This document shows, in pieces, positions 53,464-62,367 of a stretch of 64,000 nucleotides of DNA. Below the pieces are notes generated by a model, which saw only the letters and a program-made list of their open reading frames with translations, had not been told where the DNA came from and searched no databases. A program made the translations under genes and the position numbers. Each line of letters starts with the position of its first letter. Position 1 is the stretch's first letter. The DNA comes from Microbulbifer mangrovi (GTDB taxonomy: Bacteria > Pseudomonadota > Gammaproteobacteria > Pseudomonadales > Cellvibrionaceae). Location: the NCBI RefSeq assembly GCF_002009015.1, contig NZ_LZDE01000346.1, positions 1-64,000 on the forward strand, given 5' to 3'.

Positions 53464-53973
53464 ATGCATAAGCAGGGCAGTGTTGTACTGATCGGAATGC
53501 CGGGTGCCGGCAAAAGTACGCTGGGGGTTTTGTTGGCGAAGGAGCTGGCAAAGGATTTTGTAGATACGGATGTGTTGATCCAGCTGAGGGAAGATAAAAC
53601 CCTGCAGGAAATCATGAATGAGAGCGATTACCTGAATCTACGCCGTATCGAGGGGGAGGTGATTGCGGAGGCGCACTTGCCCAATCATGTGATCGCTACC
53701 GGTGGCAGTGCGGTGTATAGCGAAGAAGGCATGCACAACCTGTTGAAGTTTGGCCCCGCCGTTTTCCTGAATTGCTCTGCGGATGAACTGCGCCGCAGAA
53801 TCCACAATTACGAGAGCCGCGGAATCGCCAAGGCGCCAGGGCAGAGTTTTGAGGAGCTGTTCGCAGAGCGTCAGGCACTGTACCGGCGCTACGCGGATAT
53901 CGTGGTAGACTGCGATGAGCAGACCCTTGAACAGGTTCTGGCTCAGGTGGTGAGTAAACTGCAGTCCCGCTAG
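53464..53973 (+). CDS. Shikimate kinase-family protein
   Basis: A 169-residue kinase. Walker A is GMPGAGKSTLG, the shikimate-site DTD is FVDTDVLI, the glycine-rich GG is ATGGSAVYSEEG, and the lid region is RGIAKAPGQSF. ATP-dependent phosphorylation of shikimate is the family reaction. It is far from aroB and other aro genes and shows no obvious operon partner. It may be a second copy or act on another substrate. Only a weak ribosome binding site is visible. Confidence 0.78.
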   Translation: MHKQGSVVLIGMPGAGKSTLGVLLAKELAKDFVDTDVLIQLREDKTLQEIMNESDYLNLRRIEGEVIAEAHLPNHVIATGGSAVYSEEGMHNLLKFGPAVFLNCSADELRRRIHNYESRGIAKAPGQSFEELFAERQALYRRYADIVVDCDEQTLEQVLAQVVSKLQSR

Positions 53974-53989
53974 ACCGGTCTGCAGAAAG

Positions 53990-54014
53990 CCGGGTGCAAC
54001 GAGGCACCCGGTTT
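53990..54014. terminator. Terminator between the convergent shikimate kinase and Lrp genes
   Basis: CCGGGTGC and GCACCCGG form an 8-bp stem with a 6-nt loop, followed by a short TTT on the plus strand. Confidence 0.65.
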
Positions 54015-54032
54015 GGCTGGCCAGACTGCCGT

Positions 54033-54503
54033 TTACAGTGGCAGCTGGGTGGTGTACTTGACCTGCTTCAGGGCGAATGTGGAATTCACTGACGCTACAT
54101 TGGGCAGGTGTACCAGAGAGCGCTTCAGCAGCTGCTCGTAGTGCTCCACACTGTCTACAACCACACGCAGCACGTAATCTTTGTCTCCGCTAGTGGAGTA
54201 GCACTCCACAACTTCCTGTACATCCTGTACCGCCGACTCAAAACTGTTCAGAGATTCTTCGTCGTGGTTGTGAATGGTCACATAGCAGTATACTGTGACC
54301 CCCAGGTCAAGTTTTCGCGGATCCAGGAGGGTAACGCGGCCCCGGATGATACCTTCGGCCTCCAGGCGCTTGATGCGACGCCAGCACGGCGTGTGAGACA
54401 GGCCCACTTTGTCTCCGAGCTCAGCCATGGAATAATCGGCGTTCTCCTGCAGCGCCCGCAGAATCTTGCGGTCGAAATCATCCAGGTCGGTTGAGCGCTT
54501 CAT
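54033..54503 (-). CDS. Lrp/AsnC-family transcriptional regulator
   Basis: A 156-residue regulator. The N-terminal winged helix has DFDRKILRALQENADYSM and LSHTPCWRRIKRLEAEGII. The C-terminal RAM ligand domain includes ECYSTSGDKDYVLRVVVDSV. It is divergent from the indolepyruvate ferredoxin oxidoreductase gene, so it is a likely local activator responding to an amino acid. This matches the BkdR-type arrangement in branched-chain or aromatic amino-acid catabolism. Confidence 0.9.
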   Translation of the reverse strand: MKRSTDLDDFDRKILRALQENADYSMAELGDKVGLSHTPCWRRIKRLEAEGIIRGRVTLLDPRKLDLGVTVYCYVTIHNHDEESLNSFESAVQDVQEVVECYSTSGDKDYVLRVVVDSVEHYEQLLKRSLVHLPNVASVNSTFALKQVKYTTQLPL

Positions 54504-54760
54504 ATAAACTCCTGTCCTACAAATTCTTGTTTGGCCGAGATGGCTGTCATAATTTTACGTGCAAACTTGTAAATAAAGCAATGTTTCATTGAGCTTTAGG
54601 CACTAGTATGACTTGACCACGCCGTCGCTATTTTGGGTTGCCACAGAATAAGTCGTTTAAATCAGCGCCTGAGACTGCGACGCGCGCCTCGAATCACAAT
54701 AATTAGCGGACGTCCCTTTCAGTAGTGGACCACCACATACCAGCGAGTAGAAGTAGGCGT
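54504..54760. promoter_or_regulatory. Divergent regulatory region between lrp-type gene and IOR gene
   Basis: This is an AT-richer stretch compared with its neighbours. The AT-rich part (about 54520-54600) includes CAAATTCTTGTTTG and CAAACTTGTAAAT, an imperfect inverted pair that could be Lrp-type binding sites. No precise promoter is assigned. Confidence 0.4.
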
Positions 54761-57700
54761 ATGAGTGAGCAGAAAGTGAACACCGATTCTCAGGCAGTCA
54801 CTACCAGAAAAATCTCCCTGGACGACAGGTACACCACCCTCAAGGGCAAGGTGCTGCTTTCGGGAATCCAGGCGCTGGTGCGCCTGCCAATCGATCAGAT
54901 GCGCATTGACCAGGCCCGTGGCCTCAATACCGCCACTTTTATTTCCGGTTACCGGGGTTCCCCCCTCGGGGGCTATGACCAGCAGCTCTCCCGCGCCACC
55001 GGCCTGCTCGATGAATACAACATCCGCTTTGTTCCCGGTGTGAATGAAGAGCTGGCGGCGACGTCCGTATGGGGTTCCCAGCAGGTGGGCCTGTTTGACG
55101 GCGCCGAGGTGGATGGCGTCTGCGGTATCTGGTACGGCAAAACCCCCGGGGTAGACCGCTCCTGTGACGCGTTCCGCCATGCCAACGCCGCAGGCTCCGC
55201 GCCAAAAGGCGGCGCTCTGATCATTTCTGGAGACGACCACGGCTGTAAGTCCTCTTCTTATCCTGGACAGTCTGAATTCGCTTTCGTCGACATGCATATC
55301 CCGGTGCTGAACCCGGCCACTGTCCAGGAGGTTCTGGATTACGGCCTGTACGGGTTGGAGTTGTCCCGTTTCAGTGGCTGCTGGGTGGCGATGATTACCC
55401 TCGCGGAAAATATGGACAGTGCTTCCACGGTCGAAGTGGATCCGTCTGCGGTCTCGTTCGAGTACCCGGAAATCGAGCGCCCCCAGGGCGGGCTCAATAT
55501 CCGCAAGCAGGACAACCCCCTGGAACAGGAAGAGCGCCTTTGGCGCTACAAACGTCCAGCTGCGCTGGCGTTTGCCCGTGCCAACCAGCTGAACAAGCTG
55601 GTACTGGATAATCCTGAGGCAACTCTCGGTATTGTCACTGCCGGCAAGGCCCACCTGGACCTGATGCAGGCCTTCGAGGATATGGGAATCGACGAGGAGG
55701 GTGCCCGCGCACTGGGTATCCGGATTCTCAAGGTGGGCATGACCTATCCACTGGACGTACCCGGTATTCAGGAGTTTGCCCGCGGCCTCGATTCACTGCT
55801 GGTATTGGAAGAAAAGCGCAGTCTGATGGAAGTACAGCTGAAAGAAGAGCTGTACAACGTGCATCTGCGCGACCCGCATTTCCCGCGTATTCTCGGTAAA
55901 GTCGACGAGCACGATAATCCGCTGCTCCCTATGTATGGCGAACTCTCCCCGGCGGTGGTGGCCCAGGTGTTGGGCTATCTGCTGGGTGAAGACAACCTGA
56001 ATGAACGCGCCAAACATCGCTTGATGCGGCTCGATGCGCTTGCCGAGCGTATTTCCGCCCAGGCCGGTTCCAGCGTTGCGCGTCTACCCATGTTCTGCGC
56101 CGGCTGCCCCCACAACCGTTCTACCCGTGTCCCCGAAGGCAGCCGCGCGCTGGCGGGGATCGGCTGTCATTACATGGCGCAGTGGCTCGACCGGGAAACT
56201 TACACATTTACCCAGATGGGGGCTGAGGGCGTTAACTGGATCGGCCAGGCTGCCTTTACCAGCGAGCCCCATGTATTCGTCAATCTCGGTGACGGGACCT
56301 ATTTCCACTCCGGGATTCTCGCGATTCGCGCCGCGGTGGCGGCAAAGGTCAATATCACCTACAAAATCCTGTTTAACGACGCCGTCGCAATGACCGGCGG
56401 TCAGCCCCACGACGGCGAATTGCTGCCGGACATGATCTGTCGCCAAGTGCTGGCGGAGGGCGTAAACAAGGTGGTGTTGGTGATGGACGACACCGACAAA
56501 TACAAAGGAAAGTTGAGCTTCCCCAATGAGGTGGAGATTCGTCACCGGGATCACATGCCGACAGTGATGAAGGAACTGCGTGAGGCGCCCGGCTGTACCG
56601 TTATCGTGTACGACCAGACCTGTGCCACAGAGCTGCGCCGCAAGCGCAAGCGCGGTCTGCTGCCGAAGGCGGAAGGACGCCCGTTTATCAACGAGCTGGT
56701 GTGTGAAGGCTGTGGCGATTGCGTCACCCAGTCGAGCTGTATCGCCGTAGAGAAAGTCGACACCGCACTGGGCGACAAGCGGCGTATCAACCAGACCACC
56801 TGCAACCAGGATATGTCCTGCGTAAACGGTTTCTGTCCATCGTTTGTAACCGTGAAGGGCGGCAAGCTGAACAAGCGCGCCGGTGTGGGTGATGCCCTGT
56901 GTCAGGAAGCGGACAAGCTGCCGGCACCGCAACTGCCGGACCTGAGTGAACCATTCAACCTGCTGGTGACCGGTGTCGGTGGTACCGGTGTGGTTACCAT
57001 CGGTGCACTGCTGGCAATGGCGGCGCATATTGAAGACAAGGCCTGCAGCACCCTGGACCAGACCGGTCTCGCACAGAAGGGCGGTGCGGTGTACTCCCAC
57101 GTACGCTTTGCCAACAGTCCCGAAGCGCTCAAGGCCGTACGTATCTCTGACGGTCGCGCCGATGGCCTGATGGCCTGTGACCTGATCGCTGCCGGTAACC
57201 TGTCTGCGAGCCTCGCCAAACTGGACGAAACCCACAGCCGTGCGGTGGTGAACACCCATCTGAGTCCAACTGCAGCATCGGTACTGGGGCGTGAGGATAT
57301 TCATTCGCCGCAGGCGGTACTGGACACCATCAAGGACGCGGTAGCGGAGCTGGAGGTGGTGGAAGGGCACGCCCTCACCAAGGCGGCACTGGGGGACACC
57401 CTCGCGGCGAATATCTTCATGCTTGGTTACGCATGGCAGAGGGGATTGATTCCGCTGGGTCTGGATGCCATCTGCGAAGCCATTCGCCTTAACGGTGTGG
57501 CCGTGGAAGGCAACTTGCAGGGTCTTGCCGCCGGTCGATTGGCGGCCCAGGACCGCAAGGCACTGGACCGCCTGCTTTCCCGCGATGAGGAAAAAACCTT
57601 GCCTCAGGGGCTGGAAGAAATCGTGGCCCACCGCACCGCGCATCTCACCGGTTATCAGAATGCGGCACTGGCGCGGCGCTATCAGGCACTGGTTGACAAG

Positions 57701-58312
57701 GTCAAGGATGCGGAAATCCTCAAAGTGCCAGGCAGCGAATCGTTGGCCGAGGTGGTCGCGCGCAACTACGCGAAATTGCTGGCCTACAAAGACGAGTACG
57801 AGGTGGCGCGCCTCTACAGCGATGGTCGCTTCGTGGAATCCCTGCGCGAAAACTTTGCCGGTGACTTTGAGCTGGAATTCAATTTGGCGCCGCCGCTGAT
57901 TAGCCGGTTTGATAAAAACCTCGGGCGACCGCGCAAAATCAAATTCGGTGGCTGGATGCATAAGGCCTTCGGGATGCTGGCCAAGTTCAAATTCCTGCGC
58001 GGCACCGCTCTTGACGTATTTGGGTATACCGCCGAGCGCAAGATGGAGCGCTCACTGATCCGCGAATACGAAAAGCTGGTCGATGAAGTGGTGGGCCGTT
58101 TGAATGCGGATAACCACGCAGCAGCCATTGAACTGCTGGGTTATGCGGATCAGATTCGCGGTTATGGCCCGGTCAAGGACCGCAATGTCGACCTGGCTCG
58201 GGAAGCGCGCGATCTGTCTCTACAACGGTTCTACAACCCGAAGGAGACTGTGAAGGACATGCCCGCTCAGGTGGAAGTGTTTGACCCAGCCAAAGCCCAG
58301 CAGGTGGGTTGA
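54761..58312 (+). CDS. Indolepyruvate ferredoxin oxidoreductase-family protein (fused alpha/beta/gamma)
   Basis: A 1183-residue TPP and Fe-S enzyme that oxidatively decarboxylates 2-oxo acids of aromatic or branched-chain amino acids. The N-terminal pyrimidine-binding domain shows TATFISGYRGSPLGGYDQQ. The TPP-binding part has GIGCHYMAQWLDRET and NLGDGTYFHSG. Cysteine-rich segments near residues 650-700 (CEGCGDCVTQSSC, CNQDMSCVNGFC) bind iron-sulfur. The gamma-like domain has VTGVGGTGVVTIGALLAMAA. A DUF6537-type C terminus completes the fused form. Expression is probably controlled by the divergent Lrp protein. The ATG at 54761 is preferred to a GTG 36 bases upstream. Confidence 0.9.
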   Translation: MSEQKVNTDSQAVTTRKISLDDRYTTLKGKVLLSGIQALVRLPIDQMRIDQARGLNTATFISGYRGSPLGGYDQQLSRATGLLDEYNIRFVPGVNEELAATSVWGSQQVGLFDGAEVDGVCGIWYGKTPGVDRSCDAFRHANAAGSAPKGGALIISGDDHGCKSSSYPGQSEFAFVDMHIPVLNPATVQEVLDYGLYGLELSRFSGCWVAMITLAENMDSASTVEVDPSAVSFEYPEIERPQGGLNIRKQDNPLEQEERLWRYKRPAALAFARANQLNKLVLDNPEATLGIVTAGKAHLDLMQAFEDMGIDEEGARALGIRILKVGMTYPLDVPGIQEFARGLDSLLVLEEKRSLMEVQLKEELYNVHLRDPHFPRILGKVDEHDNPLLPMYGELSPAVVAQVLGYLLGEDNLNERAKHRLMRLDALAERISAQAGSSVARLPMFCAGCPHNRSTRVPEGSRALAGIGCHYMAQWLDRETYTFTQMGAEGVNWIGQAAFTSEPHVFVNLGDGTYFHSGILAIRAAVAAKVNITYKILFNDAVAMTGGQPHDGELLPDMICRQVLAEGVNKVVLVMDDTDKYKGKLSFPNEVEIRHRDHMPTVMKELREAPGCTVIVYDQTCATELRRKRKRGLLPKAEGRPFINELVCEGCGDCVTQSSCIAVEKVDTALGDKRRINQTTCNQDMSCVNGFCPSFVTVKGGKLNKRAGVGDALCQEADKLPAPQLPDLSEPFNLLVTGVGGTGVVTIGALLAMAAHIEDKACSTLDQTGLAQKGGAVYSHVRFANSPEALKAVRISDGRADGLMACDLIAAGNLSASLAKLDETHSRAVVNTHLSPTAASVLGREDIHSPQAVLDTIKDAVAELEVVEGHALTKAALGDTLAANIFMLGYAWQRGLIPLGLDAICEAIRLNGVAVEGNLQGLAAGRLAAQDRKALDRLLSRDEEKTLPQGLEEIVAHRTAHLTGYQNAALARRYQALVDKVKDAEILKVPGSESLAEVVARNYAKLLAYKDEYEVARLYSDGRFVESLRENFAGDFELEFNLAPPLISRFDKNLGRPRKIKFGGWMHKAFGMLAKFKFLRGTALDVFGYTAERKMERSLIREYEKLVDEVVGRLNADNHAAAIELLGYADQIRGYGPVKDRNVDLAREARDLSLQRFYNPKETVKDMPAQVEVFDPAKAQQVG

Positions 58313-58351
58313 TCCCGGGGACGCGGCGATTGTCGCGGAATTGAGAAGTAC

Positions 58352-58383
58352 AAAAAAAGCGAGCTGGATAGCTCGCTTTTTTT
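58352..58383. terminator. Bidirectional terminator between IOR and porin genes
   Basis: Seven A plus GCGAGC pair with GCTCGC plus seven T around a 6-nt loop, a perfect stem usable from both sides. Confidence 0.9.
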
Positions 58384-58453
58384 GTGGGTCACATTGGTTG
58401 TAGCCTCTGTGGGCTTCTGGGATTGGCGAGTGCCAGCCCCCTTGTCAGCCGTT

Positions 58454-59695
58454 TTACCAGCCCATTTGCACCCGCAATCCCAGCTGGTTGGTTTTGTCAC
58501 CGGTAAATTCGTTGTCGCCAAAGATCAGGTTCAGCATCACGCGCACGTTGCGATTGGCATAGTAGTTCACACCAACCTGTGCACTGTTGGCTTTCAGGTC
58601 GCGAATGTCCCGGTTTTCCATGGTGTCGTAACGGGCGGTGAGTTCCCAGGCGCCGCCCCAGAGGCCATCACCTGACGGTCTGGCGGAATTGAAGGCGCCG
58701 CGCTTTTTATTGTACGTCTTGTGCTCTCCGGTCAGCATCCAGCTGCCCTGGACATACCAGGTGTGTACTGACTGATCCTGGATATAGCAGCCGAATTGCG
58801 GATCGCAATAGAAGGGTGCCGGTGCGCCAAACTCGTCTTCGAAATCGGCCTCACTCAGAAAGTAGTCGGCCTCAAAATCCCCGATGGCATATTCAGACTG
58901 TACATACAGGGGGCCGTAGCTACCTGCCAGCTCCAGTGCTGCAGTGGTGACATCTCCACCAAACTCGCCTGGGGTCAGCGCCATCAGCTGGGAGGGGCCA
59001 CGGCGGCCAGCGTAGTCCGCCTCGGCGGTGAGGTCGCTGGAGTTCTGGTTGGCGTTCTCGTAGTTGATGGACGTGCCCAGGTGGAACGTGGCCATATCGG
59101 TATTGATCGGGGCCCAGGCCAGGCGGCCAGCAGTGCCGATACCGGCGTTGCGCGGGGTGCTGGCGTCGCGCAGGTTGAACGCCATCAAGCCCATGGTGAA
59201 GCAGTCCATTACCCCGGTCCAGCCGATGCCCTGCTGGAACTGGTAGTCCTCGTAGAGGCCGGTGGCGCTGGAAAAGGGGCGTTCCAACATGGTGATTTCG
59301 TTGGAGCTGGTCATCTCGGCCATGGAGCGGAAGGGCTTGAACTGCCCGATGCGAACCTCACCGTTTAGAAATTTGTGGGCAATAAATACATCGCGGAAGC
59401 CGCCAGTGGTGCTGCCGCCGGTAAAGTCCTGCTCCAGCACGTATTTCCAGTCGTAGATACTGCCCTTGAGGGTGATGCGCGCCCGGCGAAAATCCGTGGT
59501 GCTCACGGGATCCTCGATATCGGTATCAAACAGGTAGGTATCAAAGTGAATGCGCCCACCCAGCGAAGCGGAAAAGTTTCCGTCGTCGGAGGTGATTTTC
59601 AGGCCGCCCTTGGTTTCCGCTTCATCTGCCGCGGCGGCTCCAGAGAGCAGGCTGGTCAGGGTCAAGGCCATCAGGCTCTTGTGGAAGGGTTGCAT
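58454..59695 (-). CDS. OprO/OprP-type (phosphate-selective) porin
   Basis: A 413-residue outer-membrane porin. The signal peptide ends near GAAAADE. The mature start has GLKITSDDGNFSASLGGRIH and then FRRARITLKGSIYDWKYVLE, the OprO/P pattern. It ends in NQLGLRVQMGW with a terminal aromatic residue. The substrate may be phosphate or other anions. The ATG at 59695 has AGGA six bases upstream; an ATG 117 bases earlier would disrupt the signal peptide. A Pho-box-like element lies 118 bp upstream. Confidence 0.9.
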   Translation of the reverse strand: MQPFHKSLMALTLTSLLSGAAAADEAETKGGLKITSDDGNFSASLGGRIHFDTYLFDTDIEDPVSTTDFRRARITLKGSIYDWKYVLEQDFTGGSTTGGFRDVFIAHKFLNGEVRIGQFKPFRSMAEMTSSNEITMLERPFSSATGLYEDYQFQQGIGWTGVMDCFTMGLMAFNLRDASTPRNAGIGTAGRLAWAPINTDMATFHLGTSINYENANQNSSDLTAEADYAGRRGPSQLMALTPGEFGGDVTTAALELAGSYGPLYVQSEYAIGDFEADYFLSEADFEDEFGAPAPFYCDPQFGCYIQDQSVHTWYVQGSWMLTGEHKTYNKKRGAFNSARPSGDGLWGGAWELTARYDTMENRDIRDLKANSAQVGVNYYANRNVRVMLNLIFGDNEFTGDKTNQLGLRVQMGW

Positions 59696-59812
59696 GTACA
59701 GTCCTATTTTTTCTGGGAATTTATGGCGGCGGAGTCTATCAGTGTCATCAATCCGTAAGAAATTAGAAACATTTCTGACATGCCGGGGATCCATAAAATG
59801 ATTTATGTCCAC

Positions 59813-59830
59813 CTGTAATAATCCTGTAAC
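59813..59830 (+). promoter_or_regulatory. Pho-box-like direct repeat upstream of the porin gene
   Basis: CTGTAAT-AATC-CTGTAAC has the 7-4-7 geometry of a PhoB half-site pair. It differs from the E. coli consensus at position 5 (A for C). It reads on the opposite strand from the porin gene, so a functional link is uncertain. Confidence 0.35.
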
Positions 59831-59942
59831 AAACTCAGGTTATGGCTCCACGGGCTTAATACCGGAGAGTCTTGTGGTCGCCGAATTCGTTGGGGCACAG
59901 GGGGCTGCGGCAGATCGCAGTCATCACTTGGGGGGAGTATAG

Positions 59943-59969
59943 GCACCTCACGCGCAAGGTGTGAGGTGC
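59943..59969 (-). terminator. Perfect 9-bp inverted repeat downstream of the TraB/GumN gene
   Basis: GCACCTCAC and GTGAGGTGC flank a 9-nt loop, about 60 bp after the TraB/GumN stop on the minus strand. No U tract follows, so it could be a terminator or an operator. The surrounding 59696-60031 region (336 bp) holds this element and the Pho-box-like repeat and otherwise nothing recognised. Confidence 0.45.
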
Positions 59970-60031
59970 GGGGAAGGGGTGAGTGTAAAAGGGTGTCCGA
60001 GATCGCCTCTGATGGCAACCCCGGGAATTAC

Positions 60032-60970
60032 TCAAATCTGTTCGATGGTAAATCCGGAATTTTCCAGCAGCTCGGTGACAGATTTACTGCCCACGAGATG
60101 GCCGGCACCGACTACGACAAACAGGGATTGATAGCGTTGGCTGAGTTTGTCGATGTTCTCTGCCATTTCCCGGTTGCGCTGGTAGAACAAGAGCTCGTAC
60201 AGCTGTGCATATTCCGGATGCTCGTCCAGCCCTTCCTTGATTACCAACTGGTACAGGTCTTTCTGGTCCCCCGATTTCCAGGCTCTGGTCATGCGCGGGA
60301 CAAAGGTGTCCATTTGCGACACCTGTTCCAGTGTCTGTTGTAGGAAGAGCTCCGGTTTCTGGAGGCTGTTCAGGAGGCGAAGCTGCTGCAGGACACTCTC
60401 GAGCTCCAGAACCTGTTTCCCCTCCCTGTGCGCCTGATTCAGGAAGTGCCGGTCGATACCGGCTTTGGGGTCAAGGCCGCGCGCCTGCATTTCGATCAGG
60501 CTAAGCGTAATCATTGCGATGGCCGGGCGCATACGGTTGAAGTTGGCTTCCGGAATCTGCCGCTTGCGCAACCACTCCTGCAGTTGCCCATAGACCTCCG
60601 GAGAGATGTTGTCTTTCAATTGTTGTCCCGGTGGGTACAGGGATTCCAGCATGACCTTTCGCTGGAGTTCCGGATCGGACTCCATTGCGATGACGTCCGC
60701 TTCCACCACCAGTGCATCACTGTTCCGGTAGGCTTTCTCGATGGTACCTCGGAGCGGGTAAAAAGTGTCATCGGCGAGATGGATGGAGCCCAGCATGTAG
60801 ACAGTGCGATTGTCCTTTTTTGCTTGCAGTAACAGACCGCGGTCGTTGGCTGCCAGGGCAGGGGGCGCGCACAGGATGATCAGCAGAGCGAGTGCGGCGA
60901 AAAGCCCGCCCCAACAGATCTGGAATTTTTGCGAGTAGTGGCTGACTGCCATAGGAATCCGGGCGTGCAT
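60032..60970 (-). CDS. TraB/GumN family protein
   Basis: A 312-residue exported protein. The hydrophobic N terminus (residues 20-40, ending near PPALAANDR) is a signal or anchor. Family motifs are YMLGSIHLADDTFYPL with the GSIH metal-type motif, RMRPAIAMITLSLIEMQARG, and the C-terminal VVVGAGHLVG. TraB/GumN proteins are proposed metal-dependent proteases, with a xanthan-cluster member (GumN). The specific role here is unknown. The start could also be 18 bases downstream. Confidence 0.88.
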   Translation of the reverse strand: MHARIPMAVSHYSQKFQICWGGLFAALALLIILCAPPALAANDRGLLLQAKKDNRTVYMLGSIHLADDTFYPLRGTIEKAYRNSDALVVEADVIAMESDPELQRKVMLESLYPPGQQLKDNISPEVYGQLQEWLRKRQIPEANFNRMRPAIAMITLSLIEMQARGLDPKAGIDRHFLNQAHREGKQVLELESVLQQLRLLNSLQKPELFLQQTLEQVSQMDTFVPRMTRAWKSGDQKDLYQLVIKEGLDEHPEYAQLYELLFYQRNREMAENIDKLSQRYQSLFVVVGAGHLVGSKSVTELLENSGFTIEQI

Positions 60971-61218
60971 ATAGGTTCCGTCGTATTGTAGTTATGAACT
61001 GCTCGTTATGTGTCCGGTTAAGGCCGCACTAAAACGAGTCAGGCGGCAGAAAATTCTACATGATTCCGCGCGACTTGTGATTTACATCGCCAATGTGGAA
61101 ATTGTGCGCCTTGGCGCAGAAATCAGCTGTACAATCAAGGTTCCTTTGGCGGCTGAGCATCGTTCAGTCAGTAGGAAATAATTCGAACGATTTACAGGGA
61201 TTTGAGGCGTTAACCATT

Positions 61219-62367
61219 ATGCGGATTGTACAACTGGTGCCATCTCTCGATGAGGGAGAGTTGGCACAGGAAGCACTGGAGTTCGCTGTTGAACTCGTCC
61301 GTCTGGGGCATGAGTCCGCAGTGATATCCGCGGGAGGGGCGCTGGTTTCTCGGCTGACCCTGCACAATTGTCAGCATGTCGAAATGCCTGTGAATCAGAG
61401 GAAGTGGCTGAATGGGAGATTACACCGCAAGTTACGCCAGCAGCTGAAGGCGCTGGATGCGGACATCCTGCTATGTCGCGGTGCTCAGTGTGCCTGGCAC
61501 GGTGCCCAGGCAGTAAAGCGCCTGCCAGCCGGGCAGCGCCCGCGACTGGTCACCAGCGTTCACCAGTGGCCAACGACGGGCCTGTTCCGCAAGCGTCGCG
61601 TGAATGCGGCGCTGGTGCGGGGGGAGTTGGTCCTGTCGGCTTCCGACGGCCTGGGGCAGCAGGTGTCTCAGCGCTACGCGGACGCCCGGGCGTTGCGCAC
61701 CCTGTATCGCGGTGTGAACACGCGTGAACTGGACAAAAATGCACCGGTTTCCGGCCATTGGCATCACCGTATGCTGAATGATTTCCCGCAGCTGGAAGAG
61801 CGCAATTGGCTGTTGTTGCCCGGTCCCATAGGCCCGGGAAGAGGGCAGGAGCAGTTTCTAGAGCTATTGGCGGTGCTCAAGCAGGAGCGGCAGGATATTT
61901 TCGGCTTGATCGTGGGAGACATCTCGCCCGGGCAGGAGAAATTTGTCCGTGCCCTGGAGCAACGCGCGGCGACTATGGGTCTATCGGAGTACGTATTATT
62001 TCTGGGGCCGCGGCGGGATATGCGGGAACTCTATGCCAGCGCGCGTATCACGTTTGATCTCGCCGGAGATCGCTCTGCGGCACAGCGTCCGAGCGGCCGT
62101 GTGGTGGCGGAATCCCTGGCAATGGGGTGTCCTGCGGTCGCCCTTGGTGGGACCGGAGTTGAGTTGCTGAAACACTGTTTCCCCCAGGGCGTACTGGATG
62201 AAACTGCCGCTGGCACCGCGGTTGCGCGGCTCGATGCACTGGCGGCGATCACCAGGGATATCCTGCAGAATCCGGGGCCGCTGGATTTTTCTGGATTCAG
62301 TCTCACCGAGACAACGTCGCGCGCAGTGGAATGGTTTAACGACCTTCAGGCGATCAGCTGCGAGTAA
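61219..62367 (+). CDS. GT4-type glycosyltransferase
   Basis: A 382-residue glycosyltransferase beginning MRIVQLVPSLDEGELAQEAL. The donor-binding half has LLLPGPIGPGRGQEQFLELL, YVLFLGPRRDMRELYASARI and PSGRVVAESLAMGCPAVALG. The start at 61219 fits the family N terminus. A TTG-initiated extension 126 bases upstream has no family match. It converges with another GT4 gene and overlaps it by 22 bp. A role in LPS core or surface polysaccharide synthesis is likely. Confidence 0.85.
   Translation: MRIVQLVPSLDEGELAQEALEFAVELVRLGHESAVISAGGALVSRLTLHNCQHVEMPVNQRKWLNGRLHRKLRQQLKALDADILLCRGAQCAWHGAQAVKRLPAGQRPRLVTSVHQWPTTGLFRKRRVNAALVRGELVLSASDGLGQQVSQRYADARALRTLYRGVNTRELDKNAPVSGHWHHRMLNDFPQLEERNWLLLPGPIGPGRGQEQFLELLAVLKQERQDIFGLIVGDISPGQEKFVRALEQRAATMGLSEYVLFLGPRRDMRELYASARITFDLAGDRSAAQRPSGRVVAESLAMGCPAVALGGTGVELLKHCFPQGVLDETAAGTAVARLDALAAITRDILQNPGPLDFSGFSLTETTSRAVEWFNDLQAISCE

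Noticed and set aside
56084-57961. Minus-strand reading frame of 625 codons inside the oxidoreductase gene
   Set aside because: It lies wholly antisense to conserved TPP, Fe-S and gamma domains. Its translation shows no domain structure.
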